DNA of 64,000 nt from Hymenobacter actinosclerus (GCF_900111515.1 NZ_FOHS01000002.1:124001-188000), one strand, 5' to 3'; shown: positions 16,343 through 24,363, numbered from the stretch's first letter. Notes: generated by a model from the sequence alone, not told the origin. A program made the numbers and translations.

Positions 16343-17551
16343 ATGAGCGCGCCGCAAGCCTACATCGTGCTGGGCCTGGGCTACGGCGACGAGGGCAAGG
16401 GCCTGGCCACCGACTGGCTCTGCCGCCGCCTGCGCCCCGGCCTGGTGGTGCGCTTCAATGGCGGGGCGCAGGCGGGCCACACGGTGGTTACGGCGGAAGG
16501 TAAACACCACGTGTTCAGCTCCTTTGGGGCGGGCACGCTGGCCGGGGTGCCCACGCTCTGGTCGGCCCACTGCCCCTTTGCCCCCGGTCCGGCCCTGGCC
16601 GAGCTGGCGGCCTTGCAGCAGCTGGGAGTGGCCCCGCAACTGCTGGTAGATGCCGCCTGCCCGGTTACCACGCACTACGACGTGCTGTATAACCGGGTGC
16701 TGGAGAGCCGGCGCGGGGCCGGCCGCCACGGCAGCGTGGGCGTGGGCTTCGGGGCCACGCTGGCGCGGCACGAGGCCGGCCCGGCCGCGCGACTCACGGC
16801 CGGGCAGCTGCTGAAGCCCGGGGCCCTACCCGCGGCGCTGGCCCGCATCCGGGCCTACTACCGCGCCCGGCTGGCCACCGAAGCGCCGGAATTTGCCTTC
16901 GACAGCGTCGCCCACGACACGGGCGACGACCGGCTACTGGCGGCGGCGGATACGCTGGCCGGGCAGCACCGGGCGGGCGGCCCCGTGCGGTTTGGGGCGG
17001 GCGCGGCGGCCCTGGCCACGGTAGCGGCCCGCGGGCAGGCGGTGGTTTTCGAGGGCGCTCAGGGCATTCTGCTCGATATGGACGCGGGGGAATTTCCGCA
17101 CGTGACCCGGAGCCACACCACGAGCCGCAACGCGCTGGCGTTGGTGAGGGCGCATCTGCCGGGCTACACGGCCCGTATTCAGTACGTTACCCGCGCCTAC
17201 CACACCCGCCACGGGGCCGGCCCGCTGCCCGGCGAAGCGCCCCTGGCCCTGCGCCACTACGAGCACGAAACCAACCGGCCCCATCCTTACCAGGGCTGCT
17301 TTCGGCTCGCTCCGCTGTACCTGCCCAGCGTCCGCCACGCCCTGGCCGCCGACGCGCCCCACGCCGCCGGCCACGCCCGCCACCTGCTCATCACCTGCCT
17401 CGACCAAACCCCCGACCAGCACGTGCTGTGCTCCGAAAACGAGGTGCCCGGTTCAGCCGCGCCCGGTCAGCTCCCGGCCCTGCTCGGCGTGGCCTTCGAT
17501 TCGCTGCAGCTGGCCTATGGGCCTACTGCCGCAACCGTTCGGTTGGGTTAG
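16343..17551 (+). CDS. Adenylosuccinate-synthetase-like enzyme, divergent
   Basis: The 402-residue protein is homologous to PurA, which joins IMP and aspartate using GTP. The P-loop-like GYGDEGKG (about 13) keeps the catalytic Asp, GGAQAGHT (about 40) keeps the catalytic His, and FEGAQGILLDMDAG, VTRSHTTSRN and YHTRHGAGPLPGE match PurA blocks. Two regions differ. The TTGRGIGP block is replaced by RHGSVGVGFG, and the aspartate-binding loop (TTGRRRRTGW in E. coli) reads TNRPHPYQGCFRL, losing the arginine cluster. The C-terminus is shorter than the usual 430 residues. It is unlikely to be the housekeeping PurA and may act on another nucleotide or second substrate. It is third in the operon, two bases after the VWA gene. 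Confidence 0.8.
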   Translation: MSAPQAYIVLGLGYGDEGKGLATDWLCRRLRPGLVVRFNGGAQAGHTVVTAEGKHHVFSSFGAGTLAGVPTLWSAHCPFAPGPALAELAALQQLGVAPQLLVDAACPVTTHYDVLYNRVLESRRGAGRHGSVGVGFGATLARHEAGPAARLTAGQLLKPGALPAALARIRAYYRARLATEAPEFAFDSVAHDTGDDRLLAAADTLAGQHRAGGPVRFGAGAAALATVAARGQAVVFEGAQGILLDMDAGEFPHVTRSHTTSRNALALVRAHLPGYTARIQYVTRAYHTRHGAGPLPGEAPLALRHYEHETNRPHPYQGCFRLAPLYLPSVRHALAADAPHAAGHARHLLITCLDQTPDQHVLCSENEVPGSAAPGQLPALLGVAFDSLQLAYGPTAATVRLG

Positions 17552-17626
17552 TAGGGTATTGGGAGTTGATTGGACTGGTGGTAGCAGTTTGGCGAATTAC
17601 AGACGGCTGTTACGCACAGAACGCCG

Positions 17627-17801
17627 CAGGGGCGGGGCTTGCCCCCGCCCGCCGTTAAACGATTATCGTTGCAACGATACGCACGGCGGGCGGTATTACA
17701 GATTTGTAGAGACGCATCTTTGCGTCTCATCGTTGAACGGCACCGGTGAACGACGACGGAACAACGGCGCGCACGACCAGACGCAAAGATGCGTCTTTAC
17801 A
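17627..17801. repeat. Palindromic repeat element between the PurA-like and ADP-ribosylglycohydrolase genes
   Basis: Nested palindromes fill this stretch. CCGCCCGCCGT at 17645-17655 pairs with ACGGCGGGCGG at 17683-17693 around ATCGTTGCAACGAT. Two 23-nt arms at 17705-17727 and 17779-17801 pair with one mismatch, and each arm is itself palindromic (AGACGCA...TGCGTCT). It looks like a REP/MITE-type element. It could end the operon or shape expression of the downstream gene. Confidence 0.75.
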
Positions 17802-17821
17802 CCCCTCTAAACTTCCATCCT

Positions 17822-18778
17822 ATGCCAACCTCTTCCCTTGAATCCCAACTGCGCGCGGCCCTGCTGGGGCTGGCCGTGGGCGACGCGCTGGGCGTGCCCG
17901 TTGAGTTCCAGAGCCGCGCCGCCCGCCGCCTCGACCCCGTGGTGACCATGCGCGAATACGGCACCCACCACCAGCCCGCCGGCACCTGGTCTGATGATGC
18001 CTCGCTCACCTTCTGCCTGGCCCAGGCCCTGGCCGACGGCTTCACGCTCGGCAAAGCCGCCGAATACAGTCGCCGCTGGTACTACGAGCAGCTCTGGACG
18101 CCCCACGGCGTCGTGTTCGACATCGGCATCACCACCCGCGAGGCCCTGAGCCGCCTGCAGGCCGACGACGACCTTGTCCTGGCCGGCGGCACCGATGAAT
18201 ACAGCAACGGCAACGGCGCGCTCATGCGGATTCTGCCGCTGGCTTTTTACCAGGTTGATGCGCCCCTGAAAGAGCGTTTCCAGCTCATCCACGACGTTTC
18301 GGCCATCACCCACGGCCATATCCGCTCGGCGGTGGCGTGCTTCCTGTACCTGGAAATGGCCCGCCACCTGCGTGCCGGTCTGGCCCCGGCCGCTGCCTAC
18401 GCCGAGCTGTGCCGGCAGGCCCCGACCCAGTTATATGAATTGCAGATTTCCGCAGCCGAGGCCGACAAGTTTGAACGCCTCCTCAGCGGCCGCCTGCCTG
18501 ATGTTGCCGCAACGGCCATTGACAGCGGCGGCTACGTCATGCACACACTGGAGGCCGCCCTCTGGTGCCTGCTGCGCCACGAAACCTACGCCGAAACCGT
18601 GCTGGACGCCGTCAACCTCGGCGACGATACTGATACCACCGGGGCCGTAACCGGCGGGCTGGCCGGGCTGTACTACGGCGAAGCCGCTATTCCGCCCGAG
18701 TGGCTGGCCGTCCTGGCCCGCCGCGCCGATATTGAAGCCCTGGCGTCGGCCACGGCAATAGGGGCGGGGGTAAGCTGA
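17822..18778 (+). CDS. ADP-ribosylglycohydrolase (DraG/ARH family)
   Basis: The 318-residue protein shows the family's metal-binding motifs: GLAVGDALGVPVE (about 12-24), GTWSDDASLT (about 53), GNGALMRILPL (about 134), HGH (about 166) and LGDDTDTTGAVTGGLAG (about 271). The Asp/Thr clusters hold the two Mg ions that cleave ADP-ribose from protein, DNA or small molecules. ATG 17822 is chosen because the family core starts ten residues later. It lies 270 bp after the PurA-like gene across a palindromic element. It could be the reversing enzyme of the preceding module, though it may also be independent. Confidence 0.92.
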   Translation: MPTSSLESQLRAALLGLAVGDALGVPVEFQSRAARRLDPVVTMREYGTHHQPAGTWSDDASLTFCLAQALADGFTLGKAAEYSRRWYYEQLWTPHGVVFDIGITTREALSRLQADDDLVLAGGTDEYSNGNGALMRILPLAFYQVDAPLKERFQLIHDVSAITHGHIRSAVACFLYLEMARHLRAGLAPAAAYAELCRQAPTQLYELQISAAEADKFERLLSGRLPDVAATAIDSGGYVMHTLEAALWCLLRHETYAETVLDAVNLGDDTDTTGAVTGGLAGLYYGEAAIPPEWLAVLARRADIEALASATAIGAGVS

Positions 18779-18785
18779 AAAAGCA

Positions 18786-18817
18786 AAAGGCCCTTCAGAC
18801 GAATCTGAAGGGCCTTT
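18786..18817 (-). terminator. Terminator of tRNA-Asp copy 1
   Basis: AAAGGCCCTTCAG pairs with CTGAAGGGCCTTT around a 6-nt loop immediately 3' of the tRNA on the minus strand. Confidence 0.85.
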
Positions 18818-18818
18818 G

Positions 18819-18892
18819 CGGTCCGGACGGGACTCGAACCCGCGACCTCCGCCGTGACAGGGCGGCATTCTAACCAACTGAACTACCGAACC
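18819..18892 (-). tRNA. tRNA-Asp (anticodon GTC), copy 1
   Basis: The 74-nt minus-strand sequence folds as a cloverleaf. Its acceptor stem is GGTTCGG with CCGGACC, the anticodon stem CCGCC/GGCGG holds the loop CTGTCAC (anticodon GTC), the T-arm contains GGTTCGAGTCC, and the discriminator base is G73. CCA is not encoded. It is followed by its own terminator and preceded by a consensus promoter. Confidence 0.95.
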
Positions 18893-19381
18893 GGCTATCA
18901 ATTCGGGGCGGGCCGTGTGCCTTTCCCTTTTGATGATGCAAATATAGCAGAGGCGATTTGACTTCGACAAGCCCGCCGCAATAAAAAACTGCTTTGTAAG
19001 GCTGTAAAGGACGTTTTGGAGATGATATAGTTCTGCTGGTAAATAGGATAGCCTCCGAAAAAAAACTTGCAGCTGCTGCTTTAAGAGAAGCGCGATATCA
19101 GCTCCTATATTGGTTTAAGAGGAAAAGGGCACGCGAGCTGGCCTGGCAGTTAAAAGACAGGAAAGAGGCATCAGGTGGGATAGGACCCTGGATGCAGTAG
19201 CCGCAAATCGGGGCTGCTTCGGGGCAGGACCAGCAAAAGCGGGACGCAGTTCAAGGAAAAACCAGCACTAAATAGCCTCCGGGGCCCCTGCAGGCGTATC
19301 AACTTTCTGCCAGCTAGCCCGAAAGACATGAACCCGGGCAGTACGTTATGTTACATTCATCCCCGGCTAATTAAAACCGAC
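18893..19381. other. Gene-poor, lower-GC stretch between the tRNA-Asp copies
   Basis: It contains the promoter of tRNA copy 1 and otherwise no gene with a valid start. A plus-strand frame stays open from about 19003 to the TAG at 19198-19200 and reads like a charged helical peptide (for example KRARELAWQLKDRKEA). It lacks ATG, GTG or TTG at a sensible place, so it may be a gene remnant or chance. Confidence 0.4.
18939..18970 (-). promoter_or_regulatory. Promoter of tRNA-Asp copy 1
   Basis: On the minus strand TTG (18970-18968), 21 nt and TATATTTG (18946-18939) match the Bacteroidota TTG / TAnnTTTG consensus, about 47 nt before the tRNA 5' end. Confidence 0.7.
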
Positions 19382-19690
19382 ATGGAAGACAAGGCCCCTG
19401 CCACCCCGCGCTATTCCTTCATAGTGCAGCTACTCATATTTCTGCCCCTGGCCTGCCTGCTGGTGCGCTGGTCCAGGCTGCCGACGCTTGTCCCCGTGCA
19501 CTTTACCAGCGAGAGTGCCGATTACTATGCCGATAAACGTACGCTGTTTATCTATGTGCTGCTGCCGGGGCTGATTTACTACACGGCGCCTTACCTGGAT
19601 ACTGAAAACCGGCGCCGCTCGCTTATAAGGGGAGTAGCCCTGTTTCTGAGCTTCGTGCTAAGCGTTTCGATTCTGGCCGCCGCCGCTTAA
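19382..19690 (+). CDS. Small DUF1648-like membrane protein
   Basis: From ATG 19382 the product has 102 residues with two to three hydrophobic helices. The first is followed by RLPTLVPVHFTSESADYYADK, which matches the DUF1648 pattern (Pro, then P-x-H-F and a polar Tyr-rich stretch) seen in SdpI-like immunity proteins and sensors. It is an inner-membrane protein of unknown role. An in-frame ATG at 19328 would add 18 non-hydrophobic residues; the later start is preferred because the family usually begins shortly before TM1. It lies alone between two tRNA-Asp copies. Confidence 0.65.
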   Translation: MEDKAPATPRYSFIVQLLIFLPLACLLVRWSRLPTLVPVHFTSESADYYADKRTLFIYVLLPGLIYYTAPYLDTENRRRSLIRGVALFLSFVLSVSILAAAA

Positions 19691-19716
19691 CTCCTGACTG
19701 CTTGCCGGGAAAAGCA

Positions 19717-19748
19717 AAAGGCCCTTCAGACGAATCTGAAGGGCCTTT
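19717..19748 (-). terminator. Terminator of tRNA-Asp copy 2
   Basis: This hairpin is identical to the one after copy 1 (AAAGGCCCTTCAG with its complement). Confidence 0.85.
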
Positions 19749-19749
19749 G

Positions 19750-19823
19750 CGGTCCGGACGGGACTCGAACCCGCGACCTCCGCCGTGACAGGGCGGCATT
19801 CTAACCAACTGAACTACCGAACC
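19750..19823 (-). tRNA. tRNA-Asp (anticodon GTC), copy 2
   Basis: This is identical base for base to copy 1. The identity covers 114 nt (18779-18892 versus 19710-19823), including the terminator, while the promoter regions differ. This indicates duplication of the tRNA plus terminator unit. Confidence 0.95.
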
Positions 19824-19864
19824 AGGTTGTTCTATTTCGCGGCTCAGGGAGCGTTGAAGTGGTG

Positions 19865-19895
19865 CAAAAGTAGCAGGCTGATGGCAGGTGCGCAA
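19865..19895 (-). promoter_or_regulatory. Promoter of tRNA-Asp copy 2
   Basis: On the minus strand TTG (19895-19893), a 20-nt spacer and TACTTTTG (19872-19865) match the Bacteroidota consensus. Confidence 0.7.
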
Positions 19896-20017
19896 GAGCC
19901 GCCGCGAAAAAAGCGAAAAAAACCTGTGCCGGTCTGCGTGGCGGGCTGCTAGTCAGGCAGAAAGATTTTTCGTGCGGCCAGGATAAGAAGGGGCTGGCCG
20001 GAATCGGCCCCGTCGCT

Positions 20018-20025
20018 TACCTTTG
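20018..20025 (+). promoter_or_regulatory. -7 element of accA
   Basis: TACCTTTG fits TAnnTTTG exactly. It implies transcription from about 20032, which rules out the in-frame TTG at 20023 as start and supports the GTG at 20071. Confidence 0.55.
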
Positions 20026-20070
20026 CTATCTTCCGTTCTCCCCCTCGCACCTCCAAAACCCGCCTCTGCC

Positions 20071-21024
20071 GTGGCTCAGCTCCTCGATTTCGAACAACCC
20101 ATTGCCACCCTCGAAGGCAAGCTTCGCGAAATGCAACAACTGGCCCTCGACAGCCAGGTAGATGTATCGGCTGCCGTAACGGCCCTCGAAGCCAAAATCA
20201 ACGACCTCAAGAAGGAAACCTACCAGAACCTCACCCGCTGGCAGCGCGTGCAGCTCTCGCGCCACCCCGGCCGCCCCTACACCTTCGACTATATTCTGGG
20301 CATGAGCCAGAAGTTCGTGGAGCTGCACGGCGACCGGACCGTGCGCGACGACAAGGCCATGGTGGGCGGTTTCGCCGAAATCGACGGCCGGACCGTGATG
20401 CTCATTGGCCAGCAGAAGGGCCGCAATACCAAGGACCGGCAGTTCCGCAACTTCGGCATGCCCAACCCCGAGGGCTACCGCAAGGCCCTGCGCCTGATGA
20501 AGCTGGCCGAGAAGTTCAACACGCCCATCGTCACGCTCATCGACACGCCCGGCGCGTTTCCGGGCCTGGAGGCCGAGGAGCGGGGGCAGGGTGAGGCCAT
20601 TGCCCGCAACCTCAAGGAGATGTTCCTGCTCAAAGTGCCCGTCGTCTGCATCATCATTGGTGAAGGCGCCTCGGGCGGGGCCTTGGGCATTGCCATTGGC
20701 GACCGGGTGCTGATGCTGGAAAATACCTGGTACTCCGTTATTTCGCCCGAGTCGTGCAGCAGCATTCTGTGGCGCTCCTGGGATTACAAGGAGCAGGCCG
20801 CTGAGGCCCTCAAGCTCACGGCCAACGACATGCTGGGCAACAAGCTCGTCGACGGCATCGTGCCTGAACCCCTGGGCGGCGCCCACACCGACGCGCCCGC
20901 CATGATTCAGACGCTCAAGCAAACCATCCTGAGCACTCTGGCCGAACTTGACGCCCTCTCGCCCGAAGACCGTATCAGCCAGCGCATCGACAAGTTCTCG
21001 GACATGGGCGTGGTCGTTGAATAA
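20071..21024 (+). CDS. accA: Acetyl-CoA carboxylase carboxyltransferase subunit alpha
   Basis: The 317-residue protein matches AccA throughout: [15 protein letters not shown] at the start, [50 protein letters not shown] and [21 protein letters not shown]. With AccD it transfers carboxyl from biotin to acetyl-CoA to make malonyl-CoA in fatty-acid synthesis. GTG 20071 is chosen because homologues begin (M)AQLLDFEQ and the predicted transcript starts downstream of the other candidate codon. Length is normal for the family. No accD is nearby. Confidence 0.96.
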   Translation: MAQLLDFEQPIATLEGKLREMQQLALDSQVDVSAAVTALEAKINDLKKETYQNLTRWQRVQLSRHPGRPYTFDYILGMSQKFVELHGDRTVRDDKAMVGGFAEIDGRTVMLIGQQKGRNTKDRQFRNFGMPNPEGYRKALRLMKLAEKFNTPIVTLIDTPGAFPGLEAEERGQGEAIARNLKEMFLLKVPVVCIIIGEGASGGALGIAIGDRVLMLENTWYSVISPESCSSILWRSWDYKEQAAEALKLTANDMLGNKLVDGIVPEPLGGAHTDAPAMIQTLKQTILSTLAELDALSPEDRISQRIDKFSDMGVVVE

Positions 21025-21158
21025 TTTCGAATTTTAACTTAGGATTTTACATTCCGTTCATAAGAATTCTATCCAATAGCGTCTTGTTTTTCAGCCTGAG
21101 AAATAGCGGGTCAGGCTAATACATAATTTGAAATCCATAATTCAAAATTATCTGAAGA

Positions 21159-22007
21159 ATGAAGGTTCATACGCTCGATACCGGCTTGTTTAAACTCGAT
21201 GGCGGGGCCATGTTTGGGGTGGTGCCCAAGAGCATGTGGCAGAAGCTCAACCCCGCCGACGAGCACAATATGTGTACCTGGGCCCTGCGCTGCCTGCTGG
21301 TGGAGGACGCGGGCCGGCTGCTGCTCATCGACACCGGTATCGGCGAGAAGCAGGACGAGAAGTTCCGCGGCCACTTTTACCTGCACGGCGACGATACGCT
21401 CGAAAAGTCGCTGCGCCGCCACGGCTATACCGCCGCCGATATCACCGACGTACTGCTGACCCACCTGCACTTCGACCACTGCGGCGGCGGCGTGGTGCGC
21501 ACCGCCGCCGACAAGCTGCAACTGGCCTTCCCCAACGCCACCTACTGGAGCAACGAGGACCATTGGAACTGGGCCACTGCGCCCAATCCGCGCGAAAAAG
21601 CCAGCTTTCTGAAGGAGAACATTCTGCCCATCCAGGAAAGCGGGCAGCTGCGCTTCATCGACCCGCAGGCCGGCGTACCAACCGAGCTGGGCAGCCTCCA
21701 GAACCTGATCTTCGTGGACGGCCACACCGAGAAAATGATGCTGCCGGTGCTGCGCCACAAAGGCCGCACCGTGGTGTTTGCCGCCGACCTGCTGCCCAGC
21801 GCCCACCACGTGGGCCTGCCCTACGTGATGAGCTACGACGTGCGCCCGCTGGTTACGATGGACGAAAAAGCCCGCTTTCTGGAACAGGCCGCCGCCGAGA
21901 ACTGGGTGCTGGTGCTCGAACACGACCACCAGACCGAGTGCATCACCGTCGAGCAAACCGAGCGCGGCATCAAAGTAGCCGAGCGGTTCCGGCTGGAGGA
22001 GTTATAA
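21159..22007 (+). CDS. MBL-fold metallo-hydrolase, lactonase-like
   Basis: The 282-residue protein has the metallo-beta-lactamase motif THLHFDHCGG (HxHxDH, about residues 106-111), a later His-containing FVDGHTEKM, AADLLPSAHH, and the final LEHDH that closes the two-metal site. Spacing and the N-terminal LDTGLFKLDGGAMFG resemble the quorum-quenching-lactonase/AttM-like subgroup common in Bacteroidota. The substrate is unknown. No signal peptide is present, so it is cytoplasmic. It appears to be a single gene. Confidence 0.88.
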   Translation: MKVHTLDTGLFKLDGGAMFGVVPKSMWQKLNPADEHNMCTWALRCLLVEDAGRLLLIDTGIGEKQDEKFRGHFYLHGDDTLEKSLRRHGYTAADITDVLLTHLHFDHCGGGVVRTAADKLQLAFPNATYWSNEDHWNWATAPNPREKASFLKENILPIQESGQLRFIDPQAGVPTELGSLQNLIFVDGHTEKMMLPVLRHKGRTVVFAADLLPSAHHVGLPYVMSYDVRPLVTMDEKARFLEQAAAENWVLVLEHDHQTECITVEQTERGIKVAERFRLEEL

Positions 22008-22039
22008 CAGTTAAGGGGTAGGATTAGATGAATTAATGG

Positions 22040-22135
22040 CGGGGTAGGGTGCGGGGCTTGTTCCTGCCCGCCGTTAGAACAACCACCGCTTGCACCGTTC
22101 AACGCGGGTGGGGACAAGCCCCGCACCCTACCCCG
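22040..22135. repeat. Inverted-repeat element
   Basis: Arms of 25 nt at 22040-22064 and 22111-22135 pair with one mismatch (core GGGTGCGGGGCTTGT). The loop contains CCCGCCGTTAGAAC and CCGTTCAACGC, resembling loop sequences of the elements at 17.7 and 26.8 kb. It lies between the MBL and patatin genes. Confidence 0.75.
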
Positions 22136-22168
22136 TTTTCTCATCTCGCTTTTTACAATCTCGTACTC

Positions 22169-22972
22169 ATGTCTCAACATCACCTCGGGTTAGCACTTTC
22201 CGGGGGTGGGGCGCGGGGTATTGCGCATTTGGGCGTGCTGGCGGCGCTCGATGAGCTGGGGCTGCCGGTGGGGCGGTTGGCGGGGGTGTCGTCGGGGGCT
22301 ATTGCGGCTACTTTTTACGCCGCCGGAGTGCCGCCGCGCGAGATTATGCGGCTCTTGCAGGGCATCAGCATTCCGCGCCTGACCCGGGTGGCCCTCAGCC
22401 GCTACGGCCTGCTACACATGGACGCGGTGGGTCGGCTGTTCGAGCAGCATCTGGGAGTCGGCGCCACGTTCGAGCAGCTGCGGCTGCCCATTACGCTGGT
22501 GGCAACCGATATTGAGGCGGGCGAGTCGGTGCGGTTTTCGAGCGGGCTGCTGGTACCGCCGCTGCTGGCCTCGTCGGCCGTGCCCATTCTGTACCGGCCG
22601 GTGCGCTACCAGGGCCGGCAGCTGGTAGATGGGGGCCTGCTGAATAACCTGCCCGTGGAGGCGCTGCTGGAGGCCGAGCACCCCGGTTTGCGGGTAGTGG
22701 GCGTGCACTGCAACCCGCCCAATCCGGCCGCCCAGGTCAGCAACATGCGCGGGCTGGTAGAGCGCACGCTCAACCTGGCCATTGCCGGCAACACGGTGCT
22801 CAGCAAGCAGCGCTGCCACCTGCTGCTCGAACCGCCCGAGCTGCGTGCCTACCGCACGATGAGCTTCCGGCAGGCCGCCGAAATTTTCGCCATCGGCTAC
22901 CGCTACACGCTGGCCCAGGCCCCGCAGCTGGTGGCGCTGCTCGAAAACGAGCTGCCGGCCCAGCCGGACTGA
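22169..22972 (+). CDS. Patatin-like phospholipase
   Basis: The 267-residue protein has the patatin oxyanion motif LALSGGGARGIAHLGVL (about 7-23), the nucleophile elbow GVSSG (about 40) and the catalytic Asp motif LVDGGLLNNLPV (about 151). This is the Ser-Asp dyad of RssA/patatin-type lipases. It hydrolyses acyl esters of phospholipids or lipids, with no signal peptide. ATG 22169 is chosen because the family starts within a few residues of the Gly-rich motif; the upstream open frame is repeat sequence. The acyltransferase downstream is on the same strand but has its own promoter-like element. Confidence 0.93.
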   Translation: MSQHHLGLALSGGGARGIAHLGVLAALDELGLPVGRLAGVSSGAIAATFYAAGVPPREIMRLLQGISIPRLTRVALSRYGLLHMDAVGRLFEQHLGVGATFEQLRLPITLVATDIEAGESVRFSSGLLVPPLLASSAVPILYRPVRYQGRQLVDGGLLNNLPVEALLEAEHPGLRVVGVHCNPPNPAAQVSNMRGLVERTLNLAIAGNTVLSKQRCHLLLEPPELRAYRTMSFRQAAEIFAIGYRYTLAQAPQLVALLENELPAQPD

Positions 22973-23026
22973 GCGCCGAACCGCGCTTATTTGGGCTCTG
23001 CCGGCGCTTCGCTGCGGCAAATCAGC

Positions 23027-23034
23027 TAGCTTTG
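23027..23034 (+). promoter_or_regulatory. -7 element upstream of the acyltransferase gene
   Basis: TAGCTTTG matches TAnnTTTG; no -33 element is evident. It lies 57 nt before the ATG. Confidence 0.4.
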
Positions 23035-23090
23035 ACCTCTGGCAGCCCGTAGGTGGCGCCATACTTCTTCGTTTCTCCTGTTTTCCGCTT

Positions 23091-23660
23091 ATGGCGCGTC
23101 GGACTTCTACTTTCTGGTACCTGTTTTCGAAAACCCTGTTCTGGATTACCGGCTGGCGCCTGGGCTCGGTGGTGCCGCCCGGCATCAAGCAGGGAATGAT
23201 GATTGCCGCTCCGCACACCAGCAACTGGGATTTCCTGTTCGCCCGGGCCGCGTTTTTCCTCATGGACATCGATGTGAAGGTGACCATCAAAAAGGAGTGG
23301 ACCACCATCCCGGTACTCGGCGCCCTGGTGCGCAGCCTGGGCGGTTTGGCCGTGGACCGCAGCCGCAACAACAGTCTGGTCGATGGCATGGTGCAGCTGT
23401 TTAAGGAGCGCGAGGAGCTGGTAATTCTTATCACTCCGGAAGGCACCCGCAGCTACCAGCCCAAGTGGCGTAAGGGTTTCTACCACGCCGCCGTGGGGGC
23501 CGGCGTGCCCATCATGCTCGGCTACCTCGACTACAAACACAAGGAAGCCGGCGTGGGCCCCGTGTTCTGGCCCACCGGCGACTACGAGAAGGACGTGGAG
23601 GAAATAAAAGCCTACTACCGCACCAAAACGGGCCGCTTCCCCGAAAAAGGCGTACGTTAG
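23091..23660 (+). CDS. Lysophospholipid acyltransferase (PlsC-like)
   Basis: The 189-residue protein has the acyltransferase motif I APHTSNWDF (HxxxxD, about residues 41-46) and motif III PEGTRS (about 118-123). It transfers acyl chains to a glycerolipid or related acceptor at the inner membrane. It is shorter than classic PlsC (about 240 residues) and resembles the compact Bacteroidota group, so the acceptor may be something other than lysophosphatidic acid. There is no obvious long transmembrane segment beyond the N-terminal hydrophobic stretch. Confidence 0.88.
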   Translation: MARRTSTFWYLFSKTLFWITGWRLGSVVPPGIKQGMMIAAPHTSNWDFLFARAAFFLMDIDVKVTIKKEWTTIPVLGALVRSLGGLAVDRSRNNSLVDGMVQLFKEREELVILITPEGTRSYQPKWRKGFYHAAVGAGVPIMLGYLDYKHKEAGVGPVFWPTGDYEKDVEEIKAYYRTKTGRFPEKGVR

Positions 23661-23731
23661 GGCAACCGACTATTCCGCTCGGTGGTCGTCGGCTGATGGC
23701 TGCTTGCCCGCTGCGGTGCTAACTCTCTGGT

Positions 23732-24358
23732 ATGGACGACTTCAAAGGATTTATCTGGATAATAGCGGCCATCGGCTTCTTTATCTGGCGCATGGTGCAG
23801 AAGGCATCCGAGAAGTTCAAGGAGGCGCAGCTGGAGGAGCAACGGCGCCAGGCCCGTACAAGTGGGGGCGGGGCCGCGCCCCGGCCGGCCCCATCGGTGC
23901 CGGCCGTGTCGTTTGAGGAGCTGCTGGCCCAGATGCAGCGCCAGAACCAGCAGGCTGCCCAGCCGCCCCTGGCCGAGCGCAATCCGCCCCAGGAGTGGGA
24001 GCAACGCCAGCAGCAATGGGATGAGGAGCAGCGGTGGGGCCAGGAGCCGCAGCCCGAAGCGCTGCCCGACCGCCCCAGGCCGGTTGCCCGCTTCGGGCGC
24101 GCCCTGGAAAAACCCGAAGAACTTTACTCTCAGGAACTCCCCGCCCCGGAAGCCCGCTCGCTCGAAGCGCCCAGGCGTGCGCTGCGCCGCGGCTCGGCGC
24201 TTCCCCGCACCAGCACCGAGCACGGCAGCGAGGATTTCTGGAGCCAGGAGAAGGTTTCGCCCAAGCAAACCCGCCGCACCGTCAACGAGCTGCTCCGCAA
24301 CCCCGCCGACATCCGCGCCGCCTTCGTGCTCAGCGAAATCTTCCAGCGGCGGTATTAG
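23732..24358 (+). CDS. Membrane-anchored hypothetical protein with a conserved C-terminal motif
   Basis: The 208-residue protein has one N-terminal membrane helix (DFKGFIWIIAAIGFFIWRMV), a Glu/Gln/Arg-rich coiled-coil and disordered middle, and a C-terminal block (NPADIRAAFVLSEIFQRRY). I recall this block as conserved in Bacteroidota proteins of otherwise variable sequence. The topology suggests an inner-membrane anchor with a cytoplasmic tail. No function is known. A long inverted repeat separates it from the convergent DUF4159 gene. Confidence 0.7.
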   Translation: MDDFKGFIWIIAAIGFFIWRMVQKASEKFKEAQLEEQRRQARTSGGGAAPRPAPSVPAVSFEELLAQMQRQNQQAAQPPLAERNPPQEWEQRQQQWDEEQRWGQEPQPEALPDRPRPVARFGRALEKPEELYSQELPAPEARSLEAPRRALRRGSALPRTSTEHGSEDFWSQEKVSPKQTRRTVNELLRNPADIRAAFVLSEIFQRRY

Positions 24359-24363
24359 CTGAA

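Noticed and set aside
17627..17801. Insertion sequence
   Set aside because: There is no transposase gene and the element is only about 175 bp, so it is at most a non-autonomous repeat.
20023..20070. TTG at 20023 as the accA start
   Set aside because: It falls inside the -7 element TACCTTTG (20018-20025), and homologues start at the GTG at 20071.
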